DNA of 64,000 bases from Deltaproteobacteria bacterium (GTDB taxonomy: Bacteria; Desulfobacterota; Syntrophobacteria; BM002). The stretch covers positions 1 to 64,000 of the forward strand of contig JAFDGZ010000003.1 of assembly GCA_019309045.1 (NCBI GenBank), read 5' to 3'. Under the pieces are notes generated by a model. It searched no databases, was not told where the DNA came from, and saw nothing but the letters and a program-made list of their open reading frames with translations. Shown here piece by piece: positions 28,589 through 37,402 of this stretch (position 1 is its first letter; each line of letters starts with the position of its first letter). The position numbers and the translations under genes were made by a program.

Positions 28589-29725
28589 CTAAATATACTG
28601 ATCGGCCATCTCTTTTATGAAGAGGTTCACCTGTTCCGGCTCATCGAGATTCCACTGGCGTATGGCCTGTTCGATTTTTGCCCTGAGGGTGTGGTCTTCC
28701 AGATCGTTGAGGCTGCGATAGGCGCCGCCCCATCTGCCCACCTTGAAGAGCAACCGCTCTTCCTCGGGCAATGCCAGATAACGATCGGCAACCGCCAACA
28801 TTTTCTCTTTGTCTACAGGCATGGTTCCGCAGATCTCTTCCAGGAGATTCATTATGTGGTCAGAAGTGATGGTTGAGGTGATGCCGTCCAATGTCTCAAT
28901 AAACAGGCGGATCTCACGAACCACTGCATCATCGTCGAGAAGCTCCAGTTCAGCGGCTTCAACCTTCTGATAGAGCGGCGTAGTCTTGGGGACCCGCAAT
29001 GAGCGCAGCCGAATATAGTCGGGGTTGATCTGGTTGAGCACCTCTCCGGTGGCGACAGCATGCTCCCGCCACCAGGTCTTACCCCCCAGACCAGGCATGA
29101 CATACTCGGAGAGAGTTATCCCAGCCTGCCGCACCATGCGGCCCGCCTCTATGTGCTCAGCGGCGGTACAGCCTTTTTTCATGAATCGCAGAACTGGATC
29201 ATAGCCGCTTTCCAGACCTATGTGAATTCGGTCGAGGCCGGCCTCTTTGAGCATCTGTAAGTCTGCCAGCGTGCGTCTCGCCAGGGTGCTGGAGCGAGCA
29301 TAGCTGGTGACTCGACGAATTCCCGGGATCTGAGTACGGAGATACCTGAGGATCTCTGCCAGCACCTGCGGCTTTAGGATCAGACTGTTGGCGTCCTGCA
29401 GAAAGACAGTGCCTTCGCCGTGGTAGAGCCAGATGGCCACCTGTCGATACAGGTAGTGGTAGTTTTTCGCCACCTGGAGCCTGGTCATCACTGCACTGCT
29501 GATTTTGCCTCCGAATCCCAGCTTCCAGGAAATCTCCTGGATCTCCTCCACCACTTGTCGCAGGGTATCGATCTCTTTCTTGATATCAGCTGTTGACCGG
29601 CGTGAGAACTGCGTTCCTTTGTATACTGGACAAAAGAGACACCTGTTCCAGGGACAATTGCGTGTAAGTCGCAAAAACAAACTCTTGCTCTCAGATGGCG
29701 GTCTTATGGGGCCCTGTTCTATCAT
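28589..29725 (-). CDS. Radical SAM protein
   Basis: A 378-residue radical SAM enzyme. The [4Fe-4S] cluster cysteines are in NCPWNRCLFCPVYKG, that is Cx4CxxC near the N-terminus, a slightly unusual spacing compared with Cx3CxxC. Later blocks are FLQDANSLILKPQVLAEIL, DRIHIGLESGYDPVLRFMKKG and LSEYVMPGLGGKTWWREHA, matching the HemN/Elp3-like barrel of oxygen-independent enzymes. The start at 29725 (MIEQGPIRPP) has GGAAGAGAG 5 bases upstream; an upstream frame start at 29803 is less likely. The substrate is unknown. Confidence 0.85.
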   Translation of the reverse strand: MIEQGPIRPPSESKSLFLRLTRNCPWNRCLFCPVYKGTQFSRRSTADIKKEIDTLRQVVEEIQEISWKLGFGGKISSAVMTRLQVAKNYHYLYRQVAIWLYHGEGTVFLQDANSLILKPQVLAEILRYLRTQIPGIRRVTSYARSSTLARRTLADLQMLKEAGLDRIHIGLESGYDPVLRFMKKGCTAAEHIEAGRMVRQAGITLSEYVMPGLGGKTWWREHAVATGEVLNQINPDYIRLRSLRVPKTTPLYQKVEAAELELLDDDAVVREIRLFIETLDGITSTITSDHIMNLLEEICGTMPVDKEKMLAVADRYLALPEEERLLFKVGRWGGAYRSLNDLEDHTLRAKIEQAIRQWNLDEPEQVNLFIKEMADQYI

Positions 29726-30068
29726 TGCTCTCTTCCAGGCTAATATTTTACTGGCTCCTTTTCCATGAGAAGTTACCGCTTGAATGGTGGCGCATTGCCT
29801 CAACTCATCCTCGGTTTCACTTGATTATTGGCTCTACTTCTACTGGCAGGTCTCCGCCGCCCTCACCATCCGCCGAGTTGCATTTCAAGCAACTTCACTC
29901 GGGGGCTCACCGCCACAGGAGAAAAGCTCCAGCAGCGCCTGAGCCTATTTGACTCCTGCTTCATGTTGGTCTATAGAAATTACTCAATGCCATATTTTAA
30001 CTGAACTAGTTAAACAAACAATTAGAATTTTACGCTGTTACCTTTTTGCATCTCAACAGGAGACCTCT
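29726..30068. other. Divergent promoter interval before the UPF0016 gene
   Basis: It separates two divergent genes. A short inverted repeat TTAACT-gaact-AGTTAA at 29997-30013 lies about 55 bases before the UPF0016 start in an AT-rich patch and could be an operator. No gene is supported. Confidence 0.35.
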
Positions 30069-30338
30069 GTGGACCTGAAAACACTTCTCACCACCTTTGG
30101 TCTTATCTTCCTTGCTGAACTCGGCGACAAAACCCAGTTTGCCGCACTTTGCCTTGCGGCTGACAACAAGTCCAGACTTTCTGTCTTCATCGGAGCTTCC
30201 CTGGCTCTGGTAACCAGTGCTCTGCTGGCTGTATTGCTGGGTGCCCTGGTGGCACGATGTTTCCCGCCCCATGTGGTGAAGACCGTAGCAGGGATTTTGT
30301 TTATCGCCATGGGCATATTTATGCTGGTAACTCGCTAG
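30069..30338 (+). CDS. Small UPF0016/GDT1-family membrane protein (putative Mn2+ exporter)
   Basis: An 89-residue integral membrane protein with three hydrophobic segments. The family motif is ELGDKTQFAALCLA. Half-size members carry one such motif and must pair with a second copy or homodimerise; eukaryotic and cyanobacterial relatives move Mn2+ or Ca2+. The GTG at 30069 is chosen because AGGAG lies upstream and the family N-terminus (DLKTLLTTFGLIFLAELGDKT) follows directly. An upstream ATG at 29949 would add a non-homologous stretch. Confidence 0.85.
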   Translation: MDLKTLLTTFGLIFLAELGDKTQFAALCLAADNKSRLSVFIGASLALVTSALLAVLLGALVARCFPPHVVKTVAGILFIAMGIFMLVTR

Positions 30339-30493
30339 CGGTCAGGCCTGGGAGATCTGCTGAAGTGGAACCTCGCTCGCAGCCAGACAACCAGGTGCAT
30401 GCCAAGCCGATACGCTACATAGACGAGCAGACAGCTCACGAGGAGCGCATAGAACAGCAAAATCAGCAGACCCACAAAGCCCAGGCCGCACAT
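30335..30493 (-). CDS. Candidate 52-residue membrane miniprotein
   Basis: A short frame on the minus strand: one long hydrophobic stretch of about 27 residues (MCGLGFVGLLILLFYALL...VYVAYRLG) and a basic tail (WLRARFHFSRSPRPDR). AAGAAGG lies about 7 bases before the ATG at 30493. It lies 100 bases after prmA in the same direction and overlaps the convergent UPF0016 gene by 4 bases. The positive-inside tail suggests a single-pass anchor. No family is recognised; it could be chance, but the hydrophobic-then-basic layout plus the ribosome binding site favour a gene. Confidence 0.5.
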   Translation of the reverse strand: MCGLGFVGLLILLFYALLVSCLLVYVAYRLGMHLVVWLRARFHFSRSPRPDR

Positions 30494-30593
30494 GGCGCCA
30501 CCTTCTTTCTTGCCGCTCCAGCCAGGTAAAGAGACGGTTTAAAGTCTGCGGTGCAAAGCGCACGCTTGTATGTCAAATATCTGCCCCTGTTTA

Positions 30594-31433
30594 TTATTGT
30601 CGATTCTGCAAGAGAAGCGTTGCCCAGCCCTGTTCAACTATGGGTTCACAAATTGTTGTCATTCTTGAAGGTATTGAGCGCAATACTTCCTCGAGTTTTG
30701 CAGTCAAGAAGCCACCCATGATTGCCCATTGATACCTATACAGCTCCGGCCTGCTGAGCAACTCCTGGAGGAAGTCAAAGTGGATGTTCACACAAAGAAG
30801 CTCTGCTTCAGGCAGGTTGTCTCTGGCATCGCCGCTGCGAACCACGATGCGGTCGGCGACCTTGTTCCTGCGGCAGTTCGCTCTAGCAGTAGAGACAGCC
30901 AGCGGATTTAAATCTATTGCTTCTACTCGAGTCGCACCCAGTTTGACCGCGCCTATTGCCAGGATGCCGGTGCCGGTGCCAAGATCCACTACTGTTGAAG
31001 GATTTTCATCCGCATACAATCTGGACAGGGCTTGCAAACACCCCCTGGTTGTGGGATGCAGTCCTGAGCCAAACATGACTCCAGGATCTATCAACAGGAG
31101 AATCTCCCCGGGAGCCAGGGAGACATTCTGCTTGCTGGTGATGATCTTGAAGCGGTCTACCTGGACCGGCTCCCTGACAGCAAGCTGCTGCCATTGTTTG
31201 TAGCGCATTTGATAGCGCCCGTTGAGGCGATATTCGGGGTGGGCCTCGAGAAAACTGCCTATTCTCTCTTCTGCCGGGGAGCCGAAAAAGAGGTAGGTGT
31301 AGTTTGCTTCCGGCCATACTCCCAAGAGATCCTCCAACTCTAGAGCGGCAGAGGGGCTTCCTCCTTGAAGTTCATAGATATAGAGATATTGCTCAGGGTG
31401 CAGGCGCGGTGTTGTCTTGTCTTGCATAGACAA
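30594..31433 (-). CDS. prmA: Ribosomal protein L11 methyltransferase family
   Basis: A 279-residue SAM-dependent methyltransferase. The PrmA marks are LLIDPGVMFGSGLHPTTRGCLQALS and the SAM-binding VVDLGTGTGILAIGAVKLGA, followed by VNIHFDFLQELL, where PrmA usually has NI. It would trimethylate L11. The N-terminal half is less conserved, so a related protein methyltransferase remains possible. It starts 4 bases after the DUF364 gene. Confidence 0.85.
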   Translation of the reverse strand: MSMQDKTTPRLHPEQYLYIYELQGGSPSAALELEDLLGVWPEANYTYLFFGSPAEERIGSFLEAHPEYRLNGRYQMRYKQWQQLAVREPVQVDRFKIITSKQNVSLAPGEILLLIDPGVMFGSGLHPTTRGCLQALSRLYADENPSTVVDLGTGTGILAIGAVKLGATRVEAIDLNPLAVSTARANCRRNKVADRIVVRSGDARDNLPEAELLCVNIHFDFLQELLSRPELYRYQWAIMGGFLTAKLEEVLRSIPSRMTTICEPIVEQGWATLLLQNRQ

Positions 31434-31437
31434 AGGG

Positions 31438-32172
31438 TTACCTTCCAGAGTTAGAGGTGAGTGCCAGCGTCCTTATTCCCTTGAGCCCGCGAAACGGCAC
31501 ACCTGCCGCCACCTGAGACATCACCCCGGGCCCATCTTCCACAAGACTGCCACATACGGCCTGCAGGCCAAAGTCTAACAGCATTGAAGTCAGGGGGGTG
31601 GAAGGACCCAGCATGATCTTGAAACTCTCAGGTTTGCAGCAGGACATAATGCGGGTAAAGGTGTGGTTTATCAGGCAGCTGCCGCTCATTGCCACCACGT
31701 CCGCTCTGCCGAGCACCCGGTAGCCCTCCTCTTCAGTCAGGTCTCCAGGCAGGGGATTTTTTTCCATAACCCACATTTGCCGCACGAGTGGTCTGAAGCT
31801 GTTCACGAAGGGAAAATGCCCGACAAAAACCAGGTCTCTGCCTGCAGCCTCAGCAGCAATAATATCCTTGGCATTCACTTTTCGAGGCCCGGTGAGCGGC
31901 GCGGTGAGAAGCGAGTTGAGAGCTGCCATGCCCAGGCCAGCAAGCAACAAGTCGTTGTCCAACACCAGAGAAGCAACTTCTCGGGCACTGCGGCCAACAA
32001 AGTCTGCCAACTTCTGCTGAACTTGAGCAAGAGTCGATTTGTCAAGGCGGCAAAGGTTCGCTGCCAGTCCCACTTTCCTGGACTGGACCGCAAGGAGATG
32101 TCCGCCAAGGTGCAGGGCAGTTACCGGTTCATCGTATGCCAGCTGGTTCAAGAGTTGCTCTAACACTTCCAT
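31438..32172 (-). CDS. DUF364 family protein (putative heavy-metal chelation domain)
   Basis: A 244-residue protein of the DUF4213/DUF364 type. The N-terminal part is EVLEQLLNQLAYDEPVTALHL and the C-terminal chelatase-like part includes DLVFVGHFPFVN and GRADVVAMSGSCLINHT, where family members have a conserved G-H-F-P-F and S-G/T-N-x-T. The biochemical role is unknown; metal binding or small-molecule transfer has been proposed for the family. The start at 32172 matches the family N-terminus, and an upstream ATG at 32226 is possible. It forms an operon with prmA. Confidence 0.8.
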   Translation of the reverse strand: MEVLEQLLNQLAYDEPVTALHLGGHLLAVQSRKVGLAANLCRLDKSTLAQVQQKLADFVGRSAREVASLVLDNDLLLAGLGMAALNSLLTAPLTGPRKVNAKDIIAAEAAGRDLVFVGHFPFVNSFRPLVRQMWVMEKNPLPGDLTEEEGYRVLGRADVVAMSGSCLINHTFTRIMSCCKPESFKIMLGPSTPLTSMLLDFGLQAVCGSLVEDGPGVMSQVAAGVPFRGLKGIRTLALTSNSGR

Positions 32173-32359
32173 GAGGCAACTATATCTGGCACTAACACAT
32201 CTGTCAAAAGTCAAAACTTGCCGCATGCCAGTGAGGTTTGTCAGGACACTGGAAATCTTGACATGTTAGATAGAGCTTCTGAAACGTCTGCCAGACAAGG
32301 TTCTATTTGACAAAGAGTGTCTGCTGGCATACATTGAGCGAAATTCTAGGAGGACGAAT

Positions 32360-32605
32360 ATGCCGATCTACGAATTTCGTTGCCTGCAATGTAACCACAT
32401 TTTTGAGCTGCTTGCTGTCCGCCAGGACGATGCCAAAGAACTCAGATGCCCAGAGTGTAGTGGAACTGAAGTGGAGCGGGTCTTGAGCAGGGTAAGTTAT
32501 CAGATGGGAATGAAAGCGACAGCAGGGGCCAGACCTAAAGTGACCAGCAAGTCCTGTTCCAGCGGCAGCTGCGCCACTATAGACATACCAGGACCAAGCC
32601 GTTAG
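32360..32605 (+). CDS. FmdB-family zinc-ribbon protein
   Basis: An 81-residue protein beginning MPIYEFRCLQCNHIFELL and continuing LRCPECSGTEVERVLSRVSY, the standard FmdB putative regulatory zinc ribbon with two CxxC pairs. The tail is rich in Ser and Cys (KSCSSGSCATID). Members are common in sulfate-reducing and syntrophic bacteria, and their role is unproven (FmdB was first noted as a transcriptional regulator of amidase genes). The start has AGGAGG just upstream. Confidence 0.92.
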   Translation: MPIYEFRCLQCNHIFELLAVRQDDAKELRCPECSGTEVERVLSRVSYQMGMKATAGARPKVTSKSCSSGSCATIDIPGPSR

Positions 32606-32676
32606 TACAGGAGCGCTGACAATAGGGGCCACTTCTCGAGATTGATGTGGTTTTTGAGATGGGGCCCCAGGTGTAG

Positions 32677-33444
32677 TCAGGGCGAAATTTCTCGCAGGAA
32701 TTCTTTGATAATTTTCTCGAAGTATGGGTTGCTCTCGGTGAACTGGATACCCATTCTTGCCTTGTTGCCGCCCAATTCTCGCAACCAGGCTATCTGGCCT
32801 GGAATCCGCATCATGGGCTTTCCTGGAAGGGTGAAGCCGAATATGAATTTACCGCCAATGGGGTGAGAGAGCTTGCTGAAACTCACAGTGTAGAGCTCGA
32901 GTCCTTTGCAGGTGGGAGCAAGATCAAGGAGCATACCCTTATAGCTGTCCTGACCGCTGAATGAATCATAACCTGTCTTCTTGGCGGGTAGATAGTCAAC
33001 TTTGATGCGCAGGGCCTGCAAGGCCTTCCCCCGTCTCTGTTCTACTCCCCCCATGCTCGGTGCTTTCAGGCGTTTTGGCGCCAAGCGGGCCGTAAGTGCC
33101 GTGGTCTTGGTGAAGCGCAGAGCAAGGTCGCGAAGCAGCTTTTTGAAGGTGGGCGATAATTTATTGTATTCGGCCTCCAGTTTTTGTTGGTCCAGTACAC
33201 CCACCTTGACCTGACCATTGGCTACTATAGAGGCGGATCGCTTCCCCTGCCTCTGAGCCAGAAAAGCTGCTTCGCCAAAAATATCCCCCTCTTCCAGAAG
33301 AGCAAGAGTCATGGGACCCTTCTCAGTGTTCTTGATAACCTTGGCCTGGCCCTCGAGCAGCACAAAGACAATATCTTGCGTCTCTTTGCCCTCTTGCAAA
33401 ATATGCTCGCCATTCTGGTACTCGACTGTCCGGCTCAAATGCAT
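32677..33444 (-). CDS. Cyclic-nucleotide-binding domain plus PilZ-like domain protein
   Basis: A 255-residue two-domain regulator. Residues about 1-115 form a cNMP-binding/CRP-like beta roll (LEEGDIFGEAAFLAQRQGKRSASIVA, the phosphate-binding cassette region). Residues about 130-255 resemble PilZ (LRIKVDYLPA...GMLLDLAPTCKGLEL). The usual RxxxR and D/NxSxxG signatures that bind c-di-GMP are degenerate here, so ligand binding is doubtful. No DNA-binding domain is visible, so it likely acts through protein contacts. Confidence 0.75.
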   Translation of the reverse strand: MHLSRTVEYQNGEHILQEGKETQDIVFVLLEGQAKVIKNTEKGPMTLALLEEGDIFGEAAFLAQRQGKRSASIVANGQVKVGVLDQQKLEAEYNKLSPTFKKLLRDLALRFTKTTALTARLAPKRLKAPSMGGVEQRRGKALQALRIKVDYLPAKKTGYDSFSGQDSYKGMLLDLAPTCKGLELYTVSFSKLSHPIGGKFIFGFTLPGKPMMRIPGQIAWLRELGGNKARMGIQFTESNPYFEKIIKEFLREISP

Positions 33445-33578
33445 GGCAGCTAAGCTCTCCCTTCTGCTCTAACCAGCGCAGTTCTAGTTCTCCCTCCAGC
33501 AGCCTGCTTTGTCGGTGGGCAAGGTCGCCTCCCTTTCTGCTGGCCTGCTCCCTTCGGGGCAGCTATCCGTCACCTTAC

Positions 33579-33830
33579 CTAAAGAATTTTTTGATTGCAA
33601 CGCTTACAGTAAACGGTAGTCAAACTGTTGACGAAGCCGCAGCTTTGACAAATTTTCCCTGAGACTTCGTCCTCCTGGGAAATCTTGGCGCCACAAGCTT
33701 CGCAGAAATCTGCATCAGGGGCAACATCAACACCGCAGTTTGTACATTTTTTCGGGCCAAGCCTGCTGCCGCACCTTTTACAAAAAAGCGCATCGCTGCT
33801 ATTCAAAGTCCCGCACACCGAACACTGCAT
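33579..33830 (-). CDS. Triple zinc-ribbon small protein
   Basis: An 83-residue protein made almost wholly of three tandem CxxC-n-CxxC ribbons: CSVCGTLNSSDALFCKRCG, CTNCGVDVAPDADFCEACG and CQSCGFVNSLTTVYCKRC. It resembles double-zinc-ribbon (DZANK-type) proteins. No catalytic part is present, so it probably mediates protein contacts. It stands alone. Confidence 0.8.
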   Translation of the reverse strand: MQCSVCGTLNSSDALFCKRCGSRLGPKKCTNCGVDVAPDADFCEACGAKISQEDEVSGKICQSCGFVNSLTTVYCKRCNQKIL

Positions 33831-33952
33831 ATGGTTATATCTCCGACAAGCGCATATTCACTCGAGCATCTTCAGGGTCAGGATGAAATAGACGAAGACT
33901 TTTACCGCATCTGTCTGTTAGCCCCAATTATACAGGAACTTGTTAGAGAGCG

Positions 33953-34573
33953 TCATCTCTTTTGTTCTACACCTGTCGCTGCGGAAATTCTTGCTCTCAC
34001 AGCTTCCAGAGCCTGGCATTTTTTCCTGACAGTGACTTCTGGAGACGCCTGCAGAGGCAAGGCGCAGTAATCCAGAGGATCAGTTTCATAAACAAAGATT
34101 TCAGTCCGATCCAGGAAGCCGTCCCCGTCGCTGTCCACATTCTTCCATGAGGTGCCATAGAGCATATATTCCGCATAGTTGCTCAAGCCGTCACCATCAG
34201 CATCCCAGACCTTCATCCTTTTATTGAGATCATCAATCAATGCAGCCAGATGGGGAATATTCTTCCTCATGGCTCTCCAGTTCTCCTGGTCAACTTGAAC
34301 CTGTATGGTGGCCAGCAGTCGGCTGATTTCTGCCACAGCTTCGGGGTCCAGGCTTGCCGCCCCCATCTTGCGGCACTCGCCAAACTGATAACGTGCCAGT
34401 CGGTAAGAGGCCAATGCAGCTTGCTGGCCCTGTCTGGTCTCACAGGTGGCATTACTCAAAAGGCACCACAATACCACCAGGACAGCAGCCACCAGCTGCC
34501 GACCACGAGTATTCCCGCTGCAGTACCGCCATATCGTCGTTTCCTTTTTGGGTGAGTCTATGAGAGCCCTCAT
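33953..34573 (-). CDS. Exported protein with calcium-binding type-3 repeats
   Basis: A 206-residue protein that starts at 34573 with an ATGA overlap on the iorB stop, so translation is coupled. A hydrophobic stretch (QLVAAVLVVLWCLLSNATC) near residues 30-48 could be a late signal anchor or lipoprotein-like signal. The C-terminal half holds two DxDxDGxxD Ca2+ motifs: DADGDGLSNYAEYMLYGT and DSDGDGFLDRTEIFVYETD. Why it is coupled to IorB is unclear. It may be the last gene of the aromatic cluster by accident of position. Confidence 0.65.
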   Translation of the reverse strand: MRALIDSPKKETTIWRYCSGNTRGRQLVAAVLVVLWCLLSNATCETRQGQQAALASYRLARYQFGECRKMGAASLDPEAVAEISRLLATIQVQVDQENWRAMRKNIPHLAALIDDLNKRMKVWDADGDGLSNYAEYMLYGTSWKNVDSDGDGFLDRTEIFVYETDPLDYCALPLQASPEVTVRKKCQALEAVRARISAATGVEQKR

Positions 34574-35184
34574 TGCTGTTGAAAACCCAGTTCGAATGCC
34601 TTGAGGTTCATTTCCAGGAAAGATTTCTTGGTCTTCATTGTCAGCACTCGTTCTATTGCCTGCCTGTCAAAAGGTAGATCGCCATGCCGCAGCAAAGCCC
34701 CAAGAAGGACCATGTTGGCAGTCAACTCCGAGCCGGCATTCCTTGCAAGTTCAAGAGCATCAAGGGTGATCAGCCGTCCCACTCGGCGAGCCACCATGGA
34801 CATCATCTCTTCAATATCAGGATAGTTGCTGCTGCTACTGCTTGCTATAGTGAAAGGCACCAGTGGGCTGGTGTTGGAGATTACCAGACTCTCTTCGTTA
34901 CATTTGCGAACAGCTCTGAGAGTCTCCAGAGGCTCGAAACCTAACAGGACATCGGCCTCACCATCCGAGATAGTCGGGCTTTCTATCTTGCCCAGCAAAA
35001 CTGCAGATTCGACCACTCCGCCGCGCTGGGCCATACCATGGATTTCACTTACTACCACGTGGACACCTACCAGGAGCGCCGCTTCGCCCAGAACGCGGGA
35101 GGCCAGCAATGTCCCCTGCCCTCCTACACCGGCGAAAAAGACGCGCCAACTTTCCCTGCCAAGTGCCTTCTGGTCTTGCTTCAT
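34570..35184 (-). CDS. iorB: Indolepyruvate:ferredoxin oxidoreductase, beta subunit
   Basis: A 204-residue gamma-type pyruvate-ferredoxin-oxidoreductase domain: FFAGVGGQGTLLASRVLGEAA, HGMAQRGGVVESAVLLG and the CoA-site region TLDALELARNAGSELTANMVLLGAL. With IorA it oxidatively decarboxylates aryl pyruvates (from Phe, Tyr, Trp) to aryl-acetyl-CoA and reduces ferredoxin. It starts 25 bases after iorA. Confidence 0.94.
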   Translation of the reverse strand: MKQDQKALGRESWRVFFAGVGGQGTLLASRVLGEAALLVGVHVVVSEIHGMAQRGGVVESAVLLGKIESPTISDGEADVLLGFEPLETLRAVRKCNEESLVISNTSPLVPFTIASSSSSNYPDIEEMMSMVARRVGRLITLDALELARNAGSELTANMVLLGALLRHGDLPFDRQAIERVLTMKTKKSFLEMNLKAFELGFQQQ

Positions 35185-35209
35185 CAGAAATCCTTTCCGG
35201 ATGACTCAT

Positions 35210-37063
35210 CTAGTTGGATTTTTTCCTCGGTTTCACTGCGTGGCATATTTGACTGCACACTGCGCAGCCATTGCACAATACCTCATCGATTGTAATTTTC
35301 ACTCTGCCACTGGCATCGCACTCACAGGCAAATGCGGGACAGCCGAGTTCATCCAGGCAGCGTCGGCAATTGTCGCACTCTTCGGTGACCTCGAAAACAA
35401 TTTGCTGCTTCTTCCCGGTAATTCGGCGTTCAAAGAGGGGACAGGGAGCCTTGGAAATCACCACTTTGACCCCCTCCTTTTTTACTATGCTGTCGAGGGC
35501 CGCAATAGTCTTTTTCAGCTGCTGAGGCCTGACTGTGATCACCTCCTCCACACCACATCCACGTACTACAGCTTCTATGCTCACTCTGGGAGCTTGCCGA
35601 CCCCGCGGAGTGAGCTCTACGCCAGGGTGAGGCTGGTGCCCTGTCATAGCGGTTGTGCCATTGTCCAGAATAACTAGAGTGAAATTGTGGTTGTTCTGCA
35701 CACCGTTTATCAGGCCAGTAATCCCTGAATGGAAAAAAGTGGAATCGCCAATAAATGCCACCACTGGCTGATTTTGTACCTGCGAAAATCCACCAGCGCT
35801 GGAAACACCAGAACCCATGCAGAGAAGGAAGTCAGCAGCTTGCAGGGGCGGCAGTATCCCCAGAGTATAGCAACCTATGTCTGTAGGAAAAATCGCTGAT
35901 TCCCCTACTACCTGTTTGACCGCATAATAAGTGGCCCTGTGCGGACAGCCTGCACAGAGATTGGGCGGTCTGGGCGGCAACTCTGCTCCTGCAGCTGACC
36001 CGGCGTGTTCATAGTTTAGTCCAAAAAAGCGAGCGATGGCCAGTCGCACCTGGAGAGGATCAAATTCAAAGGAGCGCGGCAGCAGATCTTCACCCTTTCC
36101 TCTGATGACACAGGTCAGTCCCTTTTCCTGGGCAAGAGCTTTGACCTGTTCCTCGAGAAAAGGCTCGAGTTCTTCGACCACCAGAACGCGTTCGAGCCCC
36201 TGGAGAAAGTTGGCAAGCAAATTGGCGGGCAAAGGATGAGTCATGCCTAGCTTCAGAAGGCGAACTTCTCTGCTTATCCCCAAGTCTCTGATAGCATCAC
36301 GGACATAGTTGGCACTCACACCGCTGGTGATGATACCCCAGGAGCCTTGGCCGCTGCTGACGTTGAAAGGCGAAGCATCTGCAATCTCTTGTAGCTCCTT
36401 CTGTTTTCTGAGAAGCTCCAGGTGGAGCTTCCTGCCCACCATCGGAATGACCACCAGGTTAAAGGGATCCTTGTCAAAGCGGCCTCGGTAGTGACCAGCA
36501 GAGAAAACACCCAGCTCTACAACGCTTCTGCTATGATTCACCCTGGTTGTGGTGCGCAGCAAGACAGGAATCCGCTGGTTCTCTGACAGGGAAAAGGCAG
36601 ATCTGGTCATTTCCAGGGCCTCGGCTGCATTGGCCGGCTCCAGCATGGGCAATCCCGACAGCCTGGCATAGTAGCGATTATCCTGTTCGTTCTGGCTGGA
36701 GTGGAGCGATGGGTCGTCGGCACTGACCACCACCATGCCCGCCTTCACACCCACATAAGCTAGAGTCATGAGAGCATCTGCAGCCACATTGAGGCCGACA
36801 TGTTTCATGCTGCAAATAGCTCGTACACCCGAGACTGCTGCTGCTGCTGCCACTTCCAGAGCAACCTTTTCATTTACTGAGTATTCAAAGTAGAGATCGG
36901 TCTCCTGAGCAATCCTATAAAAGTTGTCGCCGATTTCCGAGGAAGGCGTTCCTGGATAGGTAGTGGCAAAGCCTACTCCCGCTTCCAATGCACCGCGGAC
37001 GATTGCTTCATTGCCAAGAAGAAGCGCCTTGCTGCCGGGTTCTCCTCTCAGTAGTTCATGCAT
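35210..37063 (-). CDS. iorA: Indolepyruvate:ferredoxin oxidoreductase, alpha subunit
   Basis: A 617-residue TPP and [4Fe-4S] enzyme. The N-terminal PFOR-like part has VGFATTYPGTPSSEIGDNF; the TPP part has CAGCPHRATYYAVK, GDIGCYTLGILPP and GDSTFFHSGITGLINGV...LDNGTTAMTGHQPHPG. The C-terminus carries ferredoxin-like clusters CDNCRRCLDELGCPAFAC and CNGCAVCSQIC. The role is oxidation of 2-oxo acids made by transamination of aromatic amino acids. It follows paaK after 339 bases, so an internal promoter is possible. Confidence 0.95.
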   Translation of the reverse strand: MHELLRGEPGSKALLLGNEAIVRGALEAGVGFATTYPGTPSSEIGDNFYRIAQETDLYFEYSVNEKVALEVAAAAAVSGVRAICSMKHVGLNVAADALMTLAYVGVKAGMVVVSADDPSLHSSQNEQDNRYYARLSGLPMLEPANAAEALEMTRSAFSLSENQRIPVLLRTTTRVNHSRSVVELGVFSAGHYRGRFDKDPFNLVVIPMVGRKLHLELLRKQKELQEIADASPFNVSSGQGSWGIITSGVSANYVRDAIRDLGISREVRLLKLGMTHPLPANLLANFLQGLERVLVVEELEPFLEEQVKALAQEKGLTCVIRGKGEDLLPRSFEFDPLQVRLAIARFFGLNYEHAGSAAGAELPPRPPNLCAGCPHRATYYAVKQVVGESAIFPTDIGCYTLGILPPLQAADFLLCMGSGVSSAGGFSQVQNQPVVAFIGDSTFFHSGITGLINGVQNNHNFTLVILDNGTTAMTGHQPHPGVELTPRGRQAPRVSIEAVVRGCGVEEVITVRPQQLKKTIAALDSIVKKEGVKVVISKAPCPLFERRITGKKQQIVFEVTEECDNCRRCLDELGCPAFACECDASGRVKITIDEVLCNGCAVCSQICHAVKPRKKSN

Positions 37064-37402
37064 AGATTCCCTCGTGATCGTTGTATGAAGATGTTTCTCT
37101 CAAAAGTACTGCCGTTGTCTCCACAACCATTCAGCAGTACCAGCCAGCGGTTATCTGGCCAGGGCTGCATTCTTTTTGCGAAACAGAGTGCACCGCCATC
37201 TCTGTATAGAATGTCAAGAGCACCATCTTTGCGGTAACAGGATGTTGGGGCCAGGTTCCCATTCGGAGAACGTGGCCGGTCTATGGCTACATTCCATGCA
37301 ACCCGCAGCGCCAATCTGCCTGATAAAGCAGTCCAGTTGCACACGTATCAGGCGAGCAAACCATACTGTCACTGCACTCCGAGCTCACTCAGCAAATTGG
37401 TC
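37064..37402. other. 339-base gap between paaK and iorA
   Basis: A 98-codon minus-strand frame (37048-37344) crosses it and overlaps the iorA start, but I see no homology signal. A TTGACA occurs on the minus strand near 37217 without a convincing -10. I see no terminator. The interval could hold an iorA promoter or decayed coding sequence. Confidence 0.3.

Noticed and set aside
37048-37344. 98-codon frame between paaK and iorA
   Set aside because: Overlaps the iorA start and has no recognisable motif.
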